From the NCBI GenBank assembly GCA_005885515.1, contig VAWK01000048.1:38534-93345 (forward strand): a stretch of 54,812 bases of DNA. Direction: 5' to 3'. The stretch comes from Actinomycetota bacterium (lineage in GTDB: Bacteria; Actinomycetota; Thermoleophilia; Solirubrobacterales; Solirubrobacteraceae). The notes under the pieces are model-generated. The model saw nothing but the letters and a program-made list of their open reading frames with translations. It did not search any database and had not been told where the DNA came from. Positions 43,537 through 51,924 of the stretch are shown one piece after another. The translations under genes and the position numbers were made by a program. Every line of letters starts with the position of its first letter. Positions within the stretch are counted from its first letter, which is position 1.

Positions 43537-44208
43537 ATGCTCGAGACGCCGCTGTACATCGCGTGCCTGAAGCTGACCTCGCGCCGCTGTGCGGTGGTCG
43601 GCGGCGGCGAGGTTGGCCTGGAGAAGGTCGACGGGTTGCTCGCGTGCGACGCCGACGTGACGCTGATCGCCCCGCGCGCGCACCCGGCGCTGGTGGAGTA
43701 CGCGCGCGAGGGATCGATCGCGTGGAAGCAGCGCGAGTACGGCGGCGGCGCCGATCTCGAGGGCGCCTTCCTGGTCATCGCCGCGACCGACAGCACCGAG
43801 GTGAACATCGCCGTCTTCGACGACGCCGAGGCGCGGGCGATGCTCGTCAACGTGGTCGACGTGCCGCCGCTGTGTAACTTCATCCTGCCCGCAATCGTGC
43901 GCAACGGCCCGCTGGCGATCGCGATCTCCACCGCCGGCGCCTCGCCGGCGCTGGCCAAGCGGCTCAAGCGGGAGATCGCCGAACGCTACGGCGAGCCGTA
44001 CGCGCGGCTGGCGATGATCCTCAACGAAGCGCGCGGCTGGGCGAAGGACACGCTTGCCACCTACCAGGAGCGCAAGGAGTTCTTCGAGGGGATCGTGGGG
44101 GGCGACCCCGATCCGGTGGCGCTGTTGCGCGCCGGCGATGAGCGGGCGGTGCGCGAGCTGATCGCGCGCGCTCAGCGCGAGCGGGCGCCGCAGGCTTCGA
44201 GAGCCTGA
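43537..44208 (+). CDS. Siroheme synthase N-terminal domain (precorrin-2 dehydrogenase / ferrochelatase, Met8-like)
   Basis: A 223-residue protein: NAD-binding precorrin-2 dehydrogenase with possible Fe-chelatase activity. [46 protein letters not shown] is a classic start. [17 protein letters not shown] and [16 protein letters not shown] (conserved Asp) follow, then [25 protein letters not shown] use ATG 43537. An in-frame ATG at 43456 would add 27 residues with four Cys. It starts a plus-strand set continuing to ccm and hem genes. Together with the CobA-HemD fusion downstream this supplies siroheme for sulfite or nitrite reductase. Confidence 0.9.
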   Translation: MLETPLYIACLKLTSRRCAVVGGGEVGLEKVDGLLACDADVTLIAPRAHPALVEYAREGSIAWKQREYGGGADLEGAFLVIAATDSTEVNIAVFDDAEARAMLVNVVDVPPLCNFILPAIVRNGPLAIAISTAGASPALAKRLKREIAERYGEPYARLAMILNEARGWAKDTLATYQERKEFFEGIVGGDPDPVALLRAGDERAVRELIARAQRERAPQASRA

Positions 44209-44210
44209 GG

Positions 44211-44888
44211 GTGCCGGCGGTCCAGCTCGAGGGCCTGGCCCGCCGCTACGGTGAGCGCGAGGCGCTGGGCGGGGTTTCGCTGTCGTTGCAGGCGGGGCAG
44301 TCGCTCGTGGTGTTCGGCCCCAACGGTGCCGGCAAGAGCACTCTGCTGCGCGTGCTGGCGACGCTGCTGCGGCCGCACGCGGGTAGCGTGCGCGTGCTGG
44401 GAAAGCCTCTACCGGAGGAGGCCTGGGCCGTGCGCGGGAGGGTCGGGCTGCTCGCGCACGAGCCGCTGCTGTATCGGGACCTCACCGCGCGCGAGAACCT
44501 GCGCTTCCACGCCCGGCTGCACGGCGTCGCGCTCGAGCGGGTGGAGCGGCTGCTCGAGCTGGTGCGTCTGGAGCGCCGCTGCCGCGAGCCGCTGCGCACG
44601 CTGTCGCGCGGGATGGTGCAGCGTGTGGCGGTCGCGCGCGCGGTCCTGCACGAGCCCGAGCTGCTGCTGCTGGACGAGCCGCGCGCCAACCTCGACCCGG
44701 CGGCGAGCGAGCTCGTCGATCCGCTGATCGGTGCCGCGGCGCAGCGCACGCGCGTGATCACCAGCCACGACCCCGCGCGCGGGCTCGCCGAGGCCGACAT
44801 GGTGCTCGGCCTGCGCGCGGGAAGGCCGGCGCTGCTGCGCGCGGCGGGCGATGTCAGCGTCGCCGAGATCGCACAGCTATACCGATGA
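44211..44888 (+). CDS. ccmA: Heme exporter ATP-binding protein CcmA
   Basis: A 225-residue ABC ATPase. Walker A is FGPNGAGKSTLLRVLA, the signature is the variant LSRGMVQRVAVARAVL, Walker B LLLDEPRANLD, and the switch His lies in ITSHDPARGL. The signature with RGM instead of GGQ and the short length match CcmA of the System I cytochrome c maturation apparatus, which works with CcmB-CcmC-CcmD to release heme on CcmE. GTG start at 44211, two bases after the siroheme gene stop. The TGA overlaps the ccmB ATG. Confidence 0.88.
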   Translation: MPAVQLEGLARRYGEREALGGVSLSLQAGQSLVVFGPNGAGKSTLLRVLATLLRPHAGSVRVLGKPLPEEAWAVRGRVGLLAHEPLLYRDLTARENLRFHARLHGVALERVERLLELVRLERRCREPLRTLSRGMVQRVAVARAVLHEPELLLLDEPRANLDPAASELVDPLIGAAAQRTRVITSHDPARGLAEADMVLGLRAGRPALLRAAGDVSVAEIAQLYR

Positions 44889-45556
44889 GGCGCACGGTGG
44901 CGGCGCTGTTGCGCAAGGAGCTGTTGATCGAGCTGCGCTCCTGGCAGTCGGTCCCGGGAATGTCGCTGTTCGCGCTCACCACGTTCGTCGTGTTCCACTT
45001 CGCGCTCAACCGCTCCAGCGTGGACGGCGACCTGGCGGCTGGGATCCTGTGGGTGACGCTGCTGTTCGCCGCCATCCTTGGCGTCAACCGCCTGTTCGTG
45101 GCCGACGCCGAGGAGGGCGGCTTCGATGGCTTTTTGCTCGCGCCCGTGGACCGCGGCGCGCTGCTGCTCGCCAAGGCGCTCGCGTTGCTGCTCTACCTGG
45201 TGCTGCTCGAGCTCGTCGCCGTGCCCGCGTTCGCGCTGCTGCTGCTGGGTCCGACGCTCGCAGGGACGCTGCCGAGCCTGGTCGGGGTGCTGGCCCTGGG
45301 CGATCTCGGCGTCGCGGTGATCGGCACGCTCGTGGCCGCGCTGGCGGTGCGCACGCGGGCGCGTGATCTGCTTGGGCCGTTGCTGGCGCTGCCGCTGTTC
45401 GTGCCGATCGTGATCGCCGGCGCGCGCGCGAGCTCGCCCCTGCTGGCGCCGCGCGGCGGCGACCCGGCGGCCCGCTGGCTGGCCACGCTGGGCCTCTATG
45501 ATCTGTTGTTCGGGCTGATCGCCTACGCCCTGTTCGATTTCCTCTTGGAGGACTAG
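44885..45556 (+). CDS. ccmB: Heme exporter membrane protein CcmB
   Basis: A 223-residue membrane protein with about six helices. Recognisable segments are ALLRKELLIELRSWQSVPGMSLFALTTFVVFHFAL, LAAGILWVTLLFAAILGVNRLF, EEGGFDGFLLAPVDRGALLLAKALALLLY, and the LPLFVPIVIAGA helix. All are standard CcmB features. It forms the permease part of the CcmABCD complex. The ATG overlaps the ccmA stop, and the TAG meets the next start, so the set is translated as one unit. Confidence 0.9.
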   Translation: MRRTVAALLRKELLIELRSWQSVPGMSLFALTTFVVFHFALNRSSVDGDLAAGILWVTLLFAAILGVNRLFVADAEEGGFDGFLLAPVDRGALLLAKALALLLYLVLLELVAVPAFALLLLGPTLAGTLPSLVGVLALGDLGVAVIGTLVAALAVRTRARDLLGPLLALPLFVPIVIAGARASSPLLAPRGGDPAARWLATLGLYDLLFGLIAYALFDFLLED

Positions 45557-45558
45557 TG

Positions 45559-46374
45559 ATGCATAGCTCGAGCCCGTCCTCGCCAGCCGTCGGCAGCGGG
45601 TTGCGCGCGCTCAGCATCGCGGCGGCCGCCGTGATGGCGGTCGCGCTGGGGCTCGTGTTCTTCTACGCGCCGCTGGACGCCGATCAGGGGTTCCTGCAGA
45701 AGATCTTCTACCTGCACGTGCCGCTGGCGATCGTCGCGCTGTGCGGGTTCGTGGCCGGGGGGCTGATGGCGATCATGTACCTGCGCACGCGTGAGGCCCG
45801 CTGGGACATGCGCTCCTACGTGGCGATCCACATGAGCCTGATCTTCGCCGTCGCCACGCTCATCACGGGCTCGATCTGGGCGCGCGGATCGTGGGGCAGG
45901 TGGTGGGCGTGGAACGAGCCGACACTGGTCTCGTTCTTGATCGTCTTTTTGTTGTATGCGACCTACCAGCCGCTTCGCTTCGCGATCGAGGACCCCGAGC
46001 GCCAGGCGCGATACGCATCGGTGTTCGCGATCACGGCCGCCGCGTTCGTGCCGATGAACTTCATCGCGGTGCGACTCTCGACCGCGTACCTGCACCCCCG
46101 CGTGCTGGGCAGCACGTCCAATCTGCCGCCGCGGATGGCGTTCACGTTCGTCATCTCGCTGCTCGCCGTGGCGCTGCTGTACGCGACGCTGTGCAGCTGC
46201 GAGCTCGCCGCCAAGCGCGCCCGCGCCCAGCTGCGCACGCTACGCCGCCTGGCCGATGCGCGCGCCGGCGCCGGCGCGGATGCGGGCGGGCAGTCACGCC
46301 GAACGCGGAGCGAGACCCCCCCGATGCCGGCGGCCGGAACGCTCGCCGCGCCGGCTCCGCGAGGCGGCCTGTGA
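45559..46374 (+). CDS. ccmC: Heme-handling protein CcmC
   Basis: A 271-residue membrane protein of the CcmC/CcmF/CcsA heme-handling family. The tryptophan-rich motif is WGRWWAWNEPTLVSFLIVFLLY. Candidate heme-ligand His lie in KIFYLHVPLAIVALCGF and YVAIHMSLIFAVATL. About six helices are visible. Beyond them is a 45-residue Ala/Pro/Arg-rich tail unlike ordinary CcmC, which ends soon after the last helix. It should take heme to CcmE. The ATG at 45559 is chosen over the overlapping GTG at 45556, with TTGGAGGA upstream as ribosome site. Confidence 0.9.
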   Translation: MHSSSPSSPAVGSGLRALSIAAAAVMAVALGLVFFYAPLDADQGFLQKIFYLHVPLAIVALCGFVAGGLMAIMYLRTREARWDMRSYVAIHMSLIFAVATLITGSIWARGSWGRWWAWNEPTLVSFLIVFLLYATYQPLRFAIEDPERQARYASVFAITAAAFVPMNFIAVRLSTAYLHPRVLGSTSNLPPRMAFTFVISLLAVALLYATLCSCELAAKRARAQLRTLRRLADARAGAGADAGGQSRRTRSETPPMPAAGTLAAPAPRGGL

Positions 46375-46598
46375 TGCCGACCGCGCTGCTCGGCGCGCTA
46401 CCCGCGCTGCCGCTGCACGAGGCCGGCAAGTACGTGGCCGCGGCGTACGTGGTGGCGTTCGCCGTGGTCCTCATCTACGTGGCGATCATGGCGGTGCGCC
46501 TGAGCCACATCCAGCGGGAGCTGGGGGAGCTCTCCAGGCGGGAGCGCGCCGCCGCCGGCCGCCAACCGGACTCGACGGGGGAGTCGCAGCTGCCGTGA
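46374..46598 (+). CDS. ccmD: CcmD-like small membrane protein
   Basis: A 74-residue protein with one membrane helix (AGKYVAAAYVVAFAVVLIYVAIMAVRL) followed by a charged tail, HIQRELGELSRRERAA. Size, helix, tail and location right after ccmC fit CcmD, which steadies the CcmABC complex. The sequence itself is only weakly conserved in this family, so context carries the call. The start overlaps the ccmC stop (TGATG), and its own TGA overlaps the hemA start (GTGA). Confidence 0.75.
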   Translation: MPTALLGALPALPLHEAGKYVAAAYVVAFAVVLIYVAIMAVRLSHIQRELGELSRRERAAAGRQPDSTGESQLP

Positions 46599-47932
46599 GC
46601 GAGCTGCTGGCGCTGGGCATCTCCCACAAGACCGCGCCCGTCGCGCTGCGCGAGCGCCTGGCCTTCAGCGATGAGCAGGGCGGGCAGTTCGCAGCCGAGG
46701 CCACGGCCACCGCGGAGGTGCGCGAGGCGGTGGTGATCTCCACGTGCAACCGAACCGAGGTCTACCTGGTGGTCGGCGACCCGGTGCGCGCCGAGGCGGA
46801 CGTGCTCGGGCTGCTCGCGCGGCGCGCGGGCATCCGCCCCACCGAGCTGGCGGAGGCGATCTACTCGCCGCGCAACTGCGACGCCGCGCGGCAGCTGTAC
46901 CGCGTCACCGCGGGGCTGGACTCGATGATCGTGGGCGAGGCGGAGATCCAGGGACAGGTCAGGCGCGCGCACGAGGCCGCGGCTCGTGCCGGCGCCACCG
47001 GTCCTTTTTCGAACCGCCTGTTCGCGGCCGCGCTGACGACCGGCAAGCGCGTGCGCTCCGAGACGGAGATCGGCGCGAGCCGGGTCAGCGTCCCCTCGGT
47101 GGCTGTCGATCTCGCGCTCAGCGTGATCGGAGATCTCGCGCAGCGCCACGTGGTGGTGCTCGGGGCGGGCGAGACCAGCGAGCTCACGGCGAGCGCGCTC
47201 GCCGACCAGGGCGCCGGCACGGTGTTCGTCGCCAACCGCCACGCGGACCGGGCGCTGAGCCTGGCGCAGCGCTTCGGCGGGTCCGTCGTGGGGCTCGAGG
47301 GACTGCCGGAGCAGCTGATGCGCGCCGACATCGTGCTCTGCTCGACCGCCTCACCGCACCCGATCGTCGGCCGCGAGGAGCTCGAGCTGGTGATGCGCGA
47401 GCGCGCAGGACGCTCGCTGCTGCTGATCGACATCGCCGTCCCGCGCGACATCGACCCGGCCTGCGCGGAGCTGGACGGCGTCAGCCTGTACGACGTCGAC
47501 GACCTGCAGGCGGTCGTGGCGCGGAACCTCACCACGCGCGAGGGCGAGGTCCCCCGGGCAGAAGACATCGTCGAACAGGAGATCCACCGCTTCGCGGGCT
47601 GGCTCGGCCAGCTCGAGGCGCTGCCCACGGTGACGGCGCTGCGTGAGCACGGCAACGTGATCGTGGACCGGGTGCTCGCGGAGAACGCGGGACGCTGGGA
47701 GTCGGCCTCGACGCGCGACCTCGCACGCGTGGAGACGATCGCCAGGGCGGTCGTCAGCCGGTTGCTGCACGAGCCGACGCTGCGCCTGCGCAGCCTCTCG
47801 CAGGCGCGCGGCCACGCAAGCCTGCAGCTGGTCCGAGAGCTGTTCGGACTGCGCGAGGACTCGCCGCCTCAAGAGCAGCCCTCGGCCGAGCTGGCGGAGG
47901 TCCACGAGCTGCGCCGCCGTCGCGAAGGCTGA
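46595..47932 (+). CDS. hemA: Glutamyl-tRNA reductase
   Basis: A 445-residue GluTR that reduces Glu-tRNA to glutamate 1-semialdehyde, the first step of the C5 heme pathway. The start is LLALGISHKTAPVALRERLAF, the catalytic Cys is C51 in VVISTCNRTEVYLV, and the substrate loop is GLDSMIVGEAEIQGQVRRAHE. The NADPH loop is VVVLGAGETSEL, with DIAVPRDIDP after it and the C-terminal dimer helices from about residue 330. GTG start at 46595, coupled to ccmD. HemA is usually feedback-regulated by heme, and coupling to the heme-export genes is notable. Confidence 0.96.
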   Translation: MSELLALGISHKTAPVALRERLAFSDEQGGQFAAEATATAEVREAVVISTCNRTEVYLVVGDPVRAEADVLGLLARRAGIRPTELAEAIYSPRNCDAARQLYRVTAGLDSMIVGEAEIQGQVRRAHEAAARAGATGPFSNRLFAAALTTGKRVRSETEIGASRVSVPSVAVDLALSVIGDLAQRHVVVLGAGETSELTASALADQGAGTVFVANRHADRALSLAQRFGGSVVGLEGLPEQLMRADIVLCSTASPHPIVGREELELVMRERAGRSLLLIDIAVPRDIDPACAELDGVSLYDVDDLQAVVARNLTTREGEVPRAEDIVEQEIHRFAGWLGQLEALPTVTALREHGNVIVDRVLAENAGRWESASTRDLARVETIARAVVSRLLHEPTLRLRSLSQARGHASLQLVRELFGLREDSPPQEQPSAELAEVHELRRRREG

Positions 47933-48849
47933 TGCGCATCGGCACCCGTGCGAGCGCGCTGGCGCTGGCACAGGCCGAGCTCGTCGCCACGGCGCTGAGC
48001 GAGCGCTCGGCGATCGCCGGCTTCGAGCTCGTGCCGCTGGTGAGCAGCGGCGATCGCGGCAGGGCGCGCGCGGACAAGTCTCGCTGGGTGCTCGAGCTGG
48101 AGGACGCGCTGCTGCGCGGCGAGATCGACCTCGCGGTGCACTCGGCCAAGGACGTGCCGACGCAGCTTCGCGACGGGCTCGCGCTGTTGGGCGCGCCGGC
48201 GCGCGCGGCGGCCGAGGACGTGCTGTGCGGTGCGGAGGGGCTCGACGCGCTGCCGGCGCGGGCGCGAGTGGGCACGAGCAGCCTGCGCCGCGGCGCTCAG
48301 CTGCGCGCCGCGCGCGAGGACCTGGAGGTCGTGAGCATGCGCGGCAACGTGGACACGCGGCTGCGCAAGCTCGCGCAGGGCGACACCGCGCAACTGCGCG
48401 CGATCGTGCTCGCGCGGGCGGCGCTGCAGCGACTGGAGCGAGAGCACGAGGCCGGAGCGGTGCTGGACCCGCGGCAGTTCGTGCCAGCCCCCGGGCAGGG
48501 CATCCTCGCGCTGCAGGGGCGAGCCGGCGATGCGCGCACGCGCGCCGCCGCGGAAGCGATCAGCGACGAGCCGACGCTGGCCTGCTTGCTGGCCGAGCGC
48601 GCCGTCGCGCGGGCTCTGTCGGCCAGCTGCCACACCCCGCTCGGGGCGCACGCGCTGCTGGCCGGCGACGGTCGCCTGCGCCTGCGCGCGTGGGTGGGCT
48701 TGCCCGACGGCTCGGCCTGGCTGAGCGACGAGCGATGCGGCGAGCCAGCCGCGGCAGAGGCGCTGGGCGAGGCAGTAGCGCAGCGAATGATGCGGGCGGG
48801 CGCGGAGGAGCTGCTGCGCGCGTCCGAGCAGCTGGCGGTGGGCGCTTGA
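47932..48849 (+). CDS. hemC: Hydroxymethylbilane synthase (porphobilinogen deaminase)
   Basis: A 305-residue enzyme joining four porphobilinogen units. MRIGTRASALALAQAELVA is the standard N-terminus. Further marks are HSAKDVPTQL (the conserved Lys-Asp pair), GTSSLRRGAQLRA, the cofactor region SMRGNVDTRLRKL, and FVPAPGQGILALQ. The dipyrromethane Cys sits in LSASCHTPLGAHALL. The ATG overlaps the hemA stop (TGATG) and its TGA overlaps the next TTG. The length is normal. Confidence 0.96.
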   Translation: MRIGTRASALALAQAELVATALSERSAIAGFELVPLVSSGDRGRARADKSRWVLELEDALLRGEIDLAVHSAKDVPTQLRDGLALLGAPARAAAEDVLCGAEGLDALPARARVGTSSLRRGAQLRAAREDLEVVSMRGNVDTRLRKLAQGDTAQLRAIVLARAALQRLEREHEAGAVLDPRQFVPAPGQGILALQGRAGDARTRAAAEAISDEPTLACLLAERAVARALSASCHTPLGAHALLAGDGRLRLRAWVGLPDGSAWLSDERCGEPAAAEALGEAVAQRMMRAGAEELLRASEQLAVGA

Positions 48850-50324
48850 GCGGTCGCGTGTACCTCGTGGGCGCCGGGCCGGGCGACCCCGGGCTGCTGA
48901 CCGCGCGCGCGCTCGAGCTGATCGCGCGCGCGGACGTGATCCTGTATGACCGCCTCATCCCCGACGCCGCGCTCGCCGGCGCGCGGCCCGGCGCGGAGCT
49001 GGTGTTCGTGGGCAAGCAGGGCGGGGGCGGGTCCGTGCCGCAGGAGCAGACCGAGGCGCTGATGGTGCAACGGGCGCAAGCAGGCGCACAGGTGGTGCGC
49101 CTGAAGGGCGGCGACCCGTTCGTGTTCGGCCGCGGCGGCGAGGAGGCGCTAGCGCTGCGCACCGCGGGCATCGAGTATGAGATCGTGCCGGGCGTGACGG
49201 CTGGCGTGGCGGCGCTGGCCTATGCGGGTATCCCGGTCACCCACCGCGGCCTTTCGAGCGCGGTGGCGCTGATCACGGGGCATGAGGAATCGGCCAAGCA
49301 GAGCGCGCTGGACTGGCGCGCGCTGGCGCGCTTCCCGGGCACGCTCGTGTTCTACATGGGGATGCGTCGCCTGGAGCAGATCGTCGCCGCGCTGCTGAGC
49401 GCCGGGCGGCCGGGGTCAGAGCCGGCGGCCGTCGTGCAGGCGGGCACGCTGCCCGAGCAGCGGGTCGTCACGGGGATCCTGCAGACGATCCACGAGCAGG
49501 CGCGCGCCCAGGACATTCGCCCGCCCGCGGTAGCCGTGGTGGGGCCGGTGGCGGCGCTCGCCGAGCAGCTCTCCTGGCTTCCGCCGCGCGCCCTGGCCGG
49601 CCGCACGGTCGCGGTGACGCGCGCGCGCGCTCAGGCCAGCGCGCTGGCGCGCCGGCTCGAAGCGCTGGGCGCGCGCGTGGTGCAGGCGCCCGCGATCCGC
49701 GTGGTTTCGCTCGCGGGCCCGCCGCTTGACCCATCGGCGTACGATCTGGTGTGCGTCACCAGCGCCAACGGCGTGGTGGGACTGTTCGAACGGCTGGCTG
49801 CCGGCGGGCGCGACGCGCGCGCGCTGGCCGGCGCGCGCGTGGCCGCGATCGGCGCAGGCACGGCAGCCGCGCTCGCCGAGCGCGGGATCAGCGCCGACGT
49901 GGTGCCCGAGCGCGCGGTCGCCGAGGGGCTGGCGCAGGCGCTGGCGCAGGTGCCGGTGCGGCGCGCGTTGATCGCCCGCGCGAGAAGCGCCCGCGACGTG
50001 CTCCCCGACGTGCTGCGAGAGCGCGGCGCCGAGGTGGACGTGCTGGAGCTGTACGAGACGGTCGCCGAGCCGCTCGCGGACGCCGTGCTGGAGAGCGCCC
50101 GGAGCGCCGACTACATCACCTTCACCTCCGCCTCGAGCGTGCGCTTCTTCCTGCAGGCCGCCGACCACCGGGCCGGGCTGTCGCGGTCGACGCGCATCGT
50201 CTCGATCGGTCCCATCACCAGCGCGGCACTGCGCGAGCATGGCCTCGAGCCGCACGTGGAGGCCTCCCGACACGATCTCGACGGCCTGCTCGAGGCGCTG
50301 CTCGCCGACGCCGGCGCCGGCTGA
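48846..50324 (+). CDS. cobA-hemD: Uroporphyrinogen-III C-methyltransferase / uroporphyrinogen-III synthase fusion
   Basis: A 492-residue two-enzyme fusion. Residues 1 to about 240 are the SAM-dependent CobA methyltransferase: VYLVGAGPGDPGLLTARAL, VRLKGGDPFVFGRGGEEAL and GVTAGVAALAYAGIPVTHRG. From about 250 it is HemD: LAGRTVAVTRARAQASALARRLEALG, CVTSANGV and ITFTSASSVRFF. One chain thus closes uroporphyrinogen III and methylates it toward siroheme or B12. The start is TTG 48846, which overlaps the hemC TGA. The fusion is common in Gram-positives. Confidence 0.95.
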   Translation: MSGRVYLVGAGPGDPGLLTARALELIARADVILYDRLIPDAALAGARPGAELVFVGKQGGGGSVPQEQTEALMVQRAQAGAQVVRLKGGDPFVFGRGGEEALALRTAGIEYEIVPGVTAGVAALAYAGIPVTHRGLSSAVALITGHEESAKQSALDWRALARFPGTLVFYMGMRRLEQIVAALLSAGRPGSEPAAVVQAGTLPEQRVVTGILQTIHEQARAQDIRPPAVAVVGPVAALAEQLSWLPPRALAGRTVAVTRARAQASALARRLEALGARVVQAPAIRVVSLAGPPLDPSAYDLVCVTSANGVVGLFERLAAGGRDARALAGARVAAIGAGTAAALAERGISADVVPERAVAEGLAQALAQVPVRRALIARARSARDVLPDVLRERGAEVDVLELYETVAEPLADAVLESARSADYITFTSASSVRFFLQAADHRAGLSRSTRIVSIGPITSAALREHGLEPHVEASRHDLDGLLEALLADAGAG

Positions 50325-50365
50325 GGGCCCCGGCGCCGACGCGCGATGGCTGGCCGAGCGACGCG

Positions 50366-51205
50366 ATGAACGAGCGGACGATGATCGCGCCGATCATCAC
50401 CTTCCTGTCCGATTACGGGCTGGAGGATGAGTTCGTGGGCGTGTGCCACGGGGTGATCGCGCGTCGCTGCCCGCAGGCGCGCGTGATCGATCTCACGCAC
50501 GGCATCCCGCCGTACGACGTTCGCGCCGGGGCGCTGGTGCTCGCGGCGGCGCTGCCGCACGTGCCTGCAGGCGTCCACCTCGCCGTCGTCGACCCGCACG
50601 TGGGCGCGGTCGGGACGCACGCGCGGCGCGCCGTGGCGCTGCGCACCGCGACCGAGGAGCGGCTGCTCGTGGGGCCCGACAACGGGCTGCTGATGCTCGC
50701 CGCCGAGCGCTTCGGCGGGGCCGTGCAGGCGGTCGACATTTCGCGCTCGCGCGAGCCGGCGGCGAGCAGCTCGCGCACGTTCGACGGCCGCGACCTGTTC
50801 GCGCCCGTCGCCGCGTCGCTCGCCGCCGGGGAGCGGCTTGCGGCGACAGGCAGCGAGCTCGATGTTGGAGAGCTGCGGCGACTGCAGCTACCGTTGGCGC
50901 GCCTCAGCGACGGAGCGCTGCTCACGCATGTGCTGCACGGCGACCGCTTCGGCAACCTGATCCTCGACGCTTCTCCGGAGCAGCTGGCGGCGCTCGACGC
51001 GCGAGCGGGGGGGACGCTTGAGGTGCACCACGGCGGCCGCGTCCATGCGGCTCGCCTAGCGAGCACGTTTGCCGACGTGCCCGTGGGCGAGCTGCTGATG
51101 TACGAGGATGCGCAGCACATGGTGGCGCTGGCCGTCAACCAGGGCTCCGCCGCGCAGCTGCTCGCGGCCGCGCGCGATGATCAGCTGCTCGTGCGTCCGG
51201 TGTGA
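50366..51205 (+). CDS. S-adenosyl-L-methionine hydroxide adenosyltransferase (DUF62 family)
   Basis: A 279-residue member of the DUF62/SAM hydrolase family, related to fluorinases and chlorinases, which splits SAM with water to adenosine and methionine. Marks are ITFLSDYGLEDEFVGVCHGV (catalytic Asp), VIDLTHGIPPYDVRAGALVL, VVDPHVG (catalytic Asp/His) and VGPDNGLL. It lacks the extra fluorinase loop as far as I can see. It sits between a SAM-using CobA and BirA, so a link to SAM or methionine balance is possible but unproven. The ATG at 50366 has no strong ribosome site. Confidence 0.88.
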   Translation: MNERTMIAPIITFLSDYGLEDEFVGVCHGVIARRCPQARVIDLTHGIPPYDVRAGALVLAAALPHVPAGVHLAVVDPHVGAVGTHARRAVALRTATEERLLVGPDNGLLMLAAERFGGAVQAVDISRSREPAASSSRTFDGRDLFAPVAASLAAGERLAATGSELDVGELRRLQLPLARLSDGALLTHVLHGDRFGNLILDASPEQLAALDARAGGTLEVHHGGRVHAARLASTFADVPVGELLMYEDAQHMVALAVNQGSAAQLLAAARDDQLLVRPV

Positions 51206-51918
51206 GCGGCGCGGGCGGGGCGGGCATCCTCGGCCAACCGCGGCTGCACCTGCGGCAGACCGACTCCACCAACGACCGCGCGCGCGAGCTCGCCGGCGCG
51301 GGCGCGCCGCACGGGACGCTGGTGACGGCCGCCGAGCAGACCGCCGGGCGCGGACGCCACGGCCGTCGCTGGCTTGCACCGGCCGGCAGCGCGCTGCTGA
51401 TGTCGCTGCTGCTGCGCTCACCGCCGCCGCTGCTGCCATTGGCGGCGGCCGTCGCGGTGTGCGACGTCGCCGGCTCGGAAGCTCAGATCAAGTGGCCGAA
51501 CGACATCGTCGTGCCGACACCGCCCGGGCTGGCGAAGCTCGCCGGGATACTCATCGAGGGTCGCCCGCAGGAGGACTGGGCGGTGCTCGGCATCGGCCTG
51601 AACGTCGCCGTGGACCTAGCGCAGCTGCCGCGCGAGCTGCGGACGAGGTCGGCCACGCTCGGCTTGCGCCCGACGCAGATCGAGTCCACCTTGCAGAGGC
51701 TGCTCGCGGCGCTCGAGCGCCGGCTCGCAGACACGGCGCAGGCGACGCTCGCCGCGTGGCGAGCGCGCGACGCGTTGCGCGGGCGCACGATCGCGTGGGC
51801 GTCGGGGCAGGGGCGCGCGCAGGGGATCGATGGCGCAGGAAGGTTGATCGTGGCCCTCAGCGGCGGCGGGCAGTCGACCCTCCAGGCCGGCGAGGTGCAC
51901 CTGCTGGAGGTCTCCTAG
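51202..51918 (+). CDS. birA: Biotin--[acetyl-CoA-carboxylase] ligase
   Basis: A 238-residue single-domain biotin protein ligase without the N-terminal DNA-binding region, so probably not a repressor. The biotin-AMP loop is EQTAGRGRHGRRWLAP, followed by ALLMSLLLR and the KWPNDI motif in QIKWPNDIVVPT, then KLAGILIEG and GIGLNVAV. The C-terminal SH3-like region follows (ALRGRTIAWASGQG). The GTG start overlaps the SAM-hydrolase stop (GTGA). It ends six bases before the convergent helicase gene. Confidence 0.94.
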   Translation: MSGAGGAGILGQPRLHLRQTDSTNDRARELAGAGAPHGTLVTAAEQTAGRGRHGRRWLAPAGSALLMSLLLRSPPPLLPLAAAVAVCDVAGSEAQIKWPNDIVVPTPPGLAKLAGILIEGRPQEDWAVLGIGLNVAVDLAQLPRELRTRSATLGLRPTQIESTLQRLLAALERRLADTAQATLAAWRARDALRGRTIAWASGQGRAQGIDGAGRLIVALSGGGQSTLQAGEVHLLEVS

Positions 51919-51924
51919 AGGCGA

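Noticed and set aside
50366-51205. Reading the DUF62 protein as a fluorinase or chlorinase
   Set aside because: The sequence fits the general SAM-hydrolase group, I see no distinctive fluorinase insertion, and no halometabolite genes are nearby.
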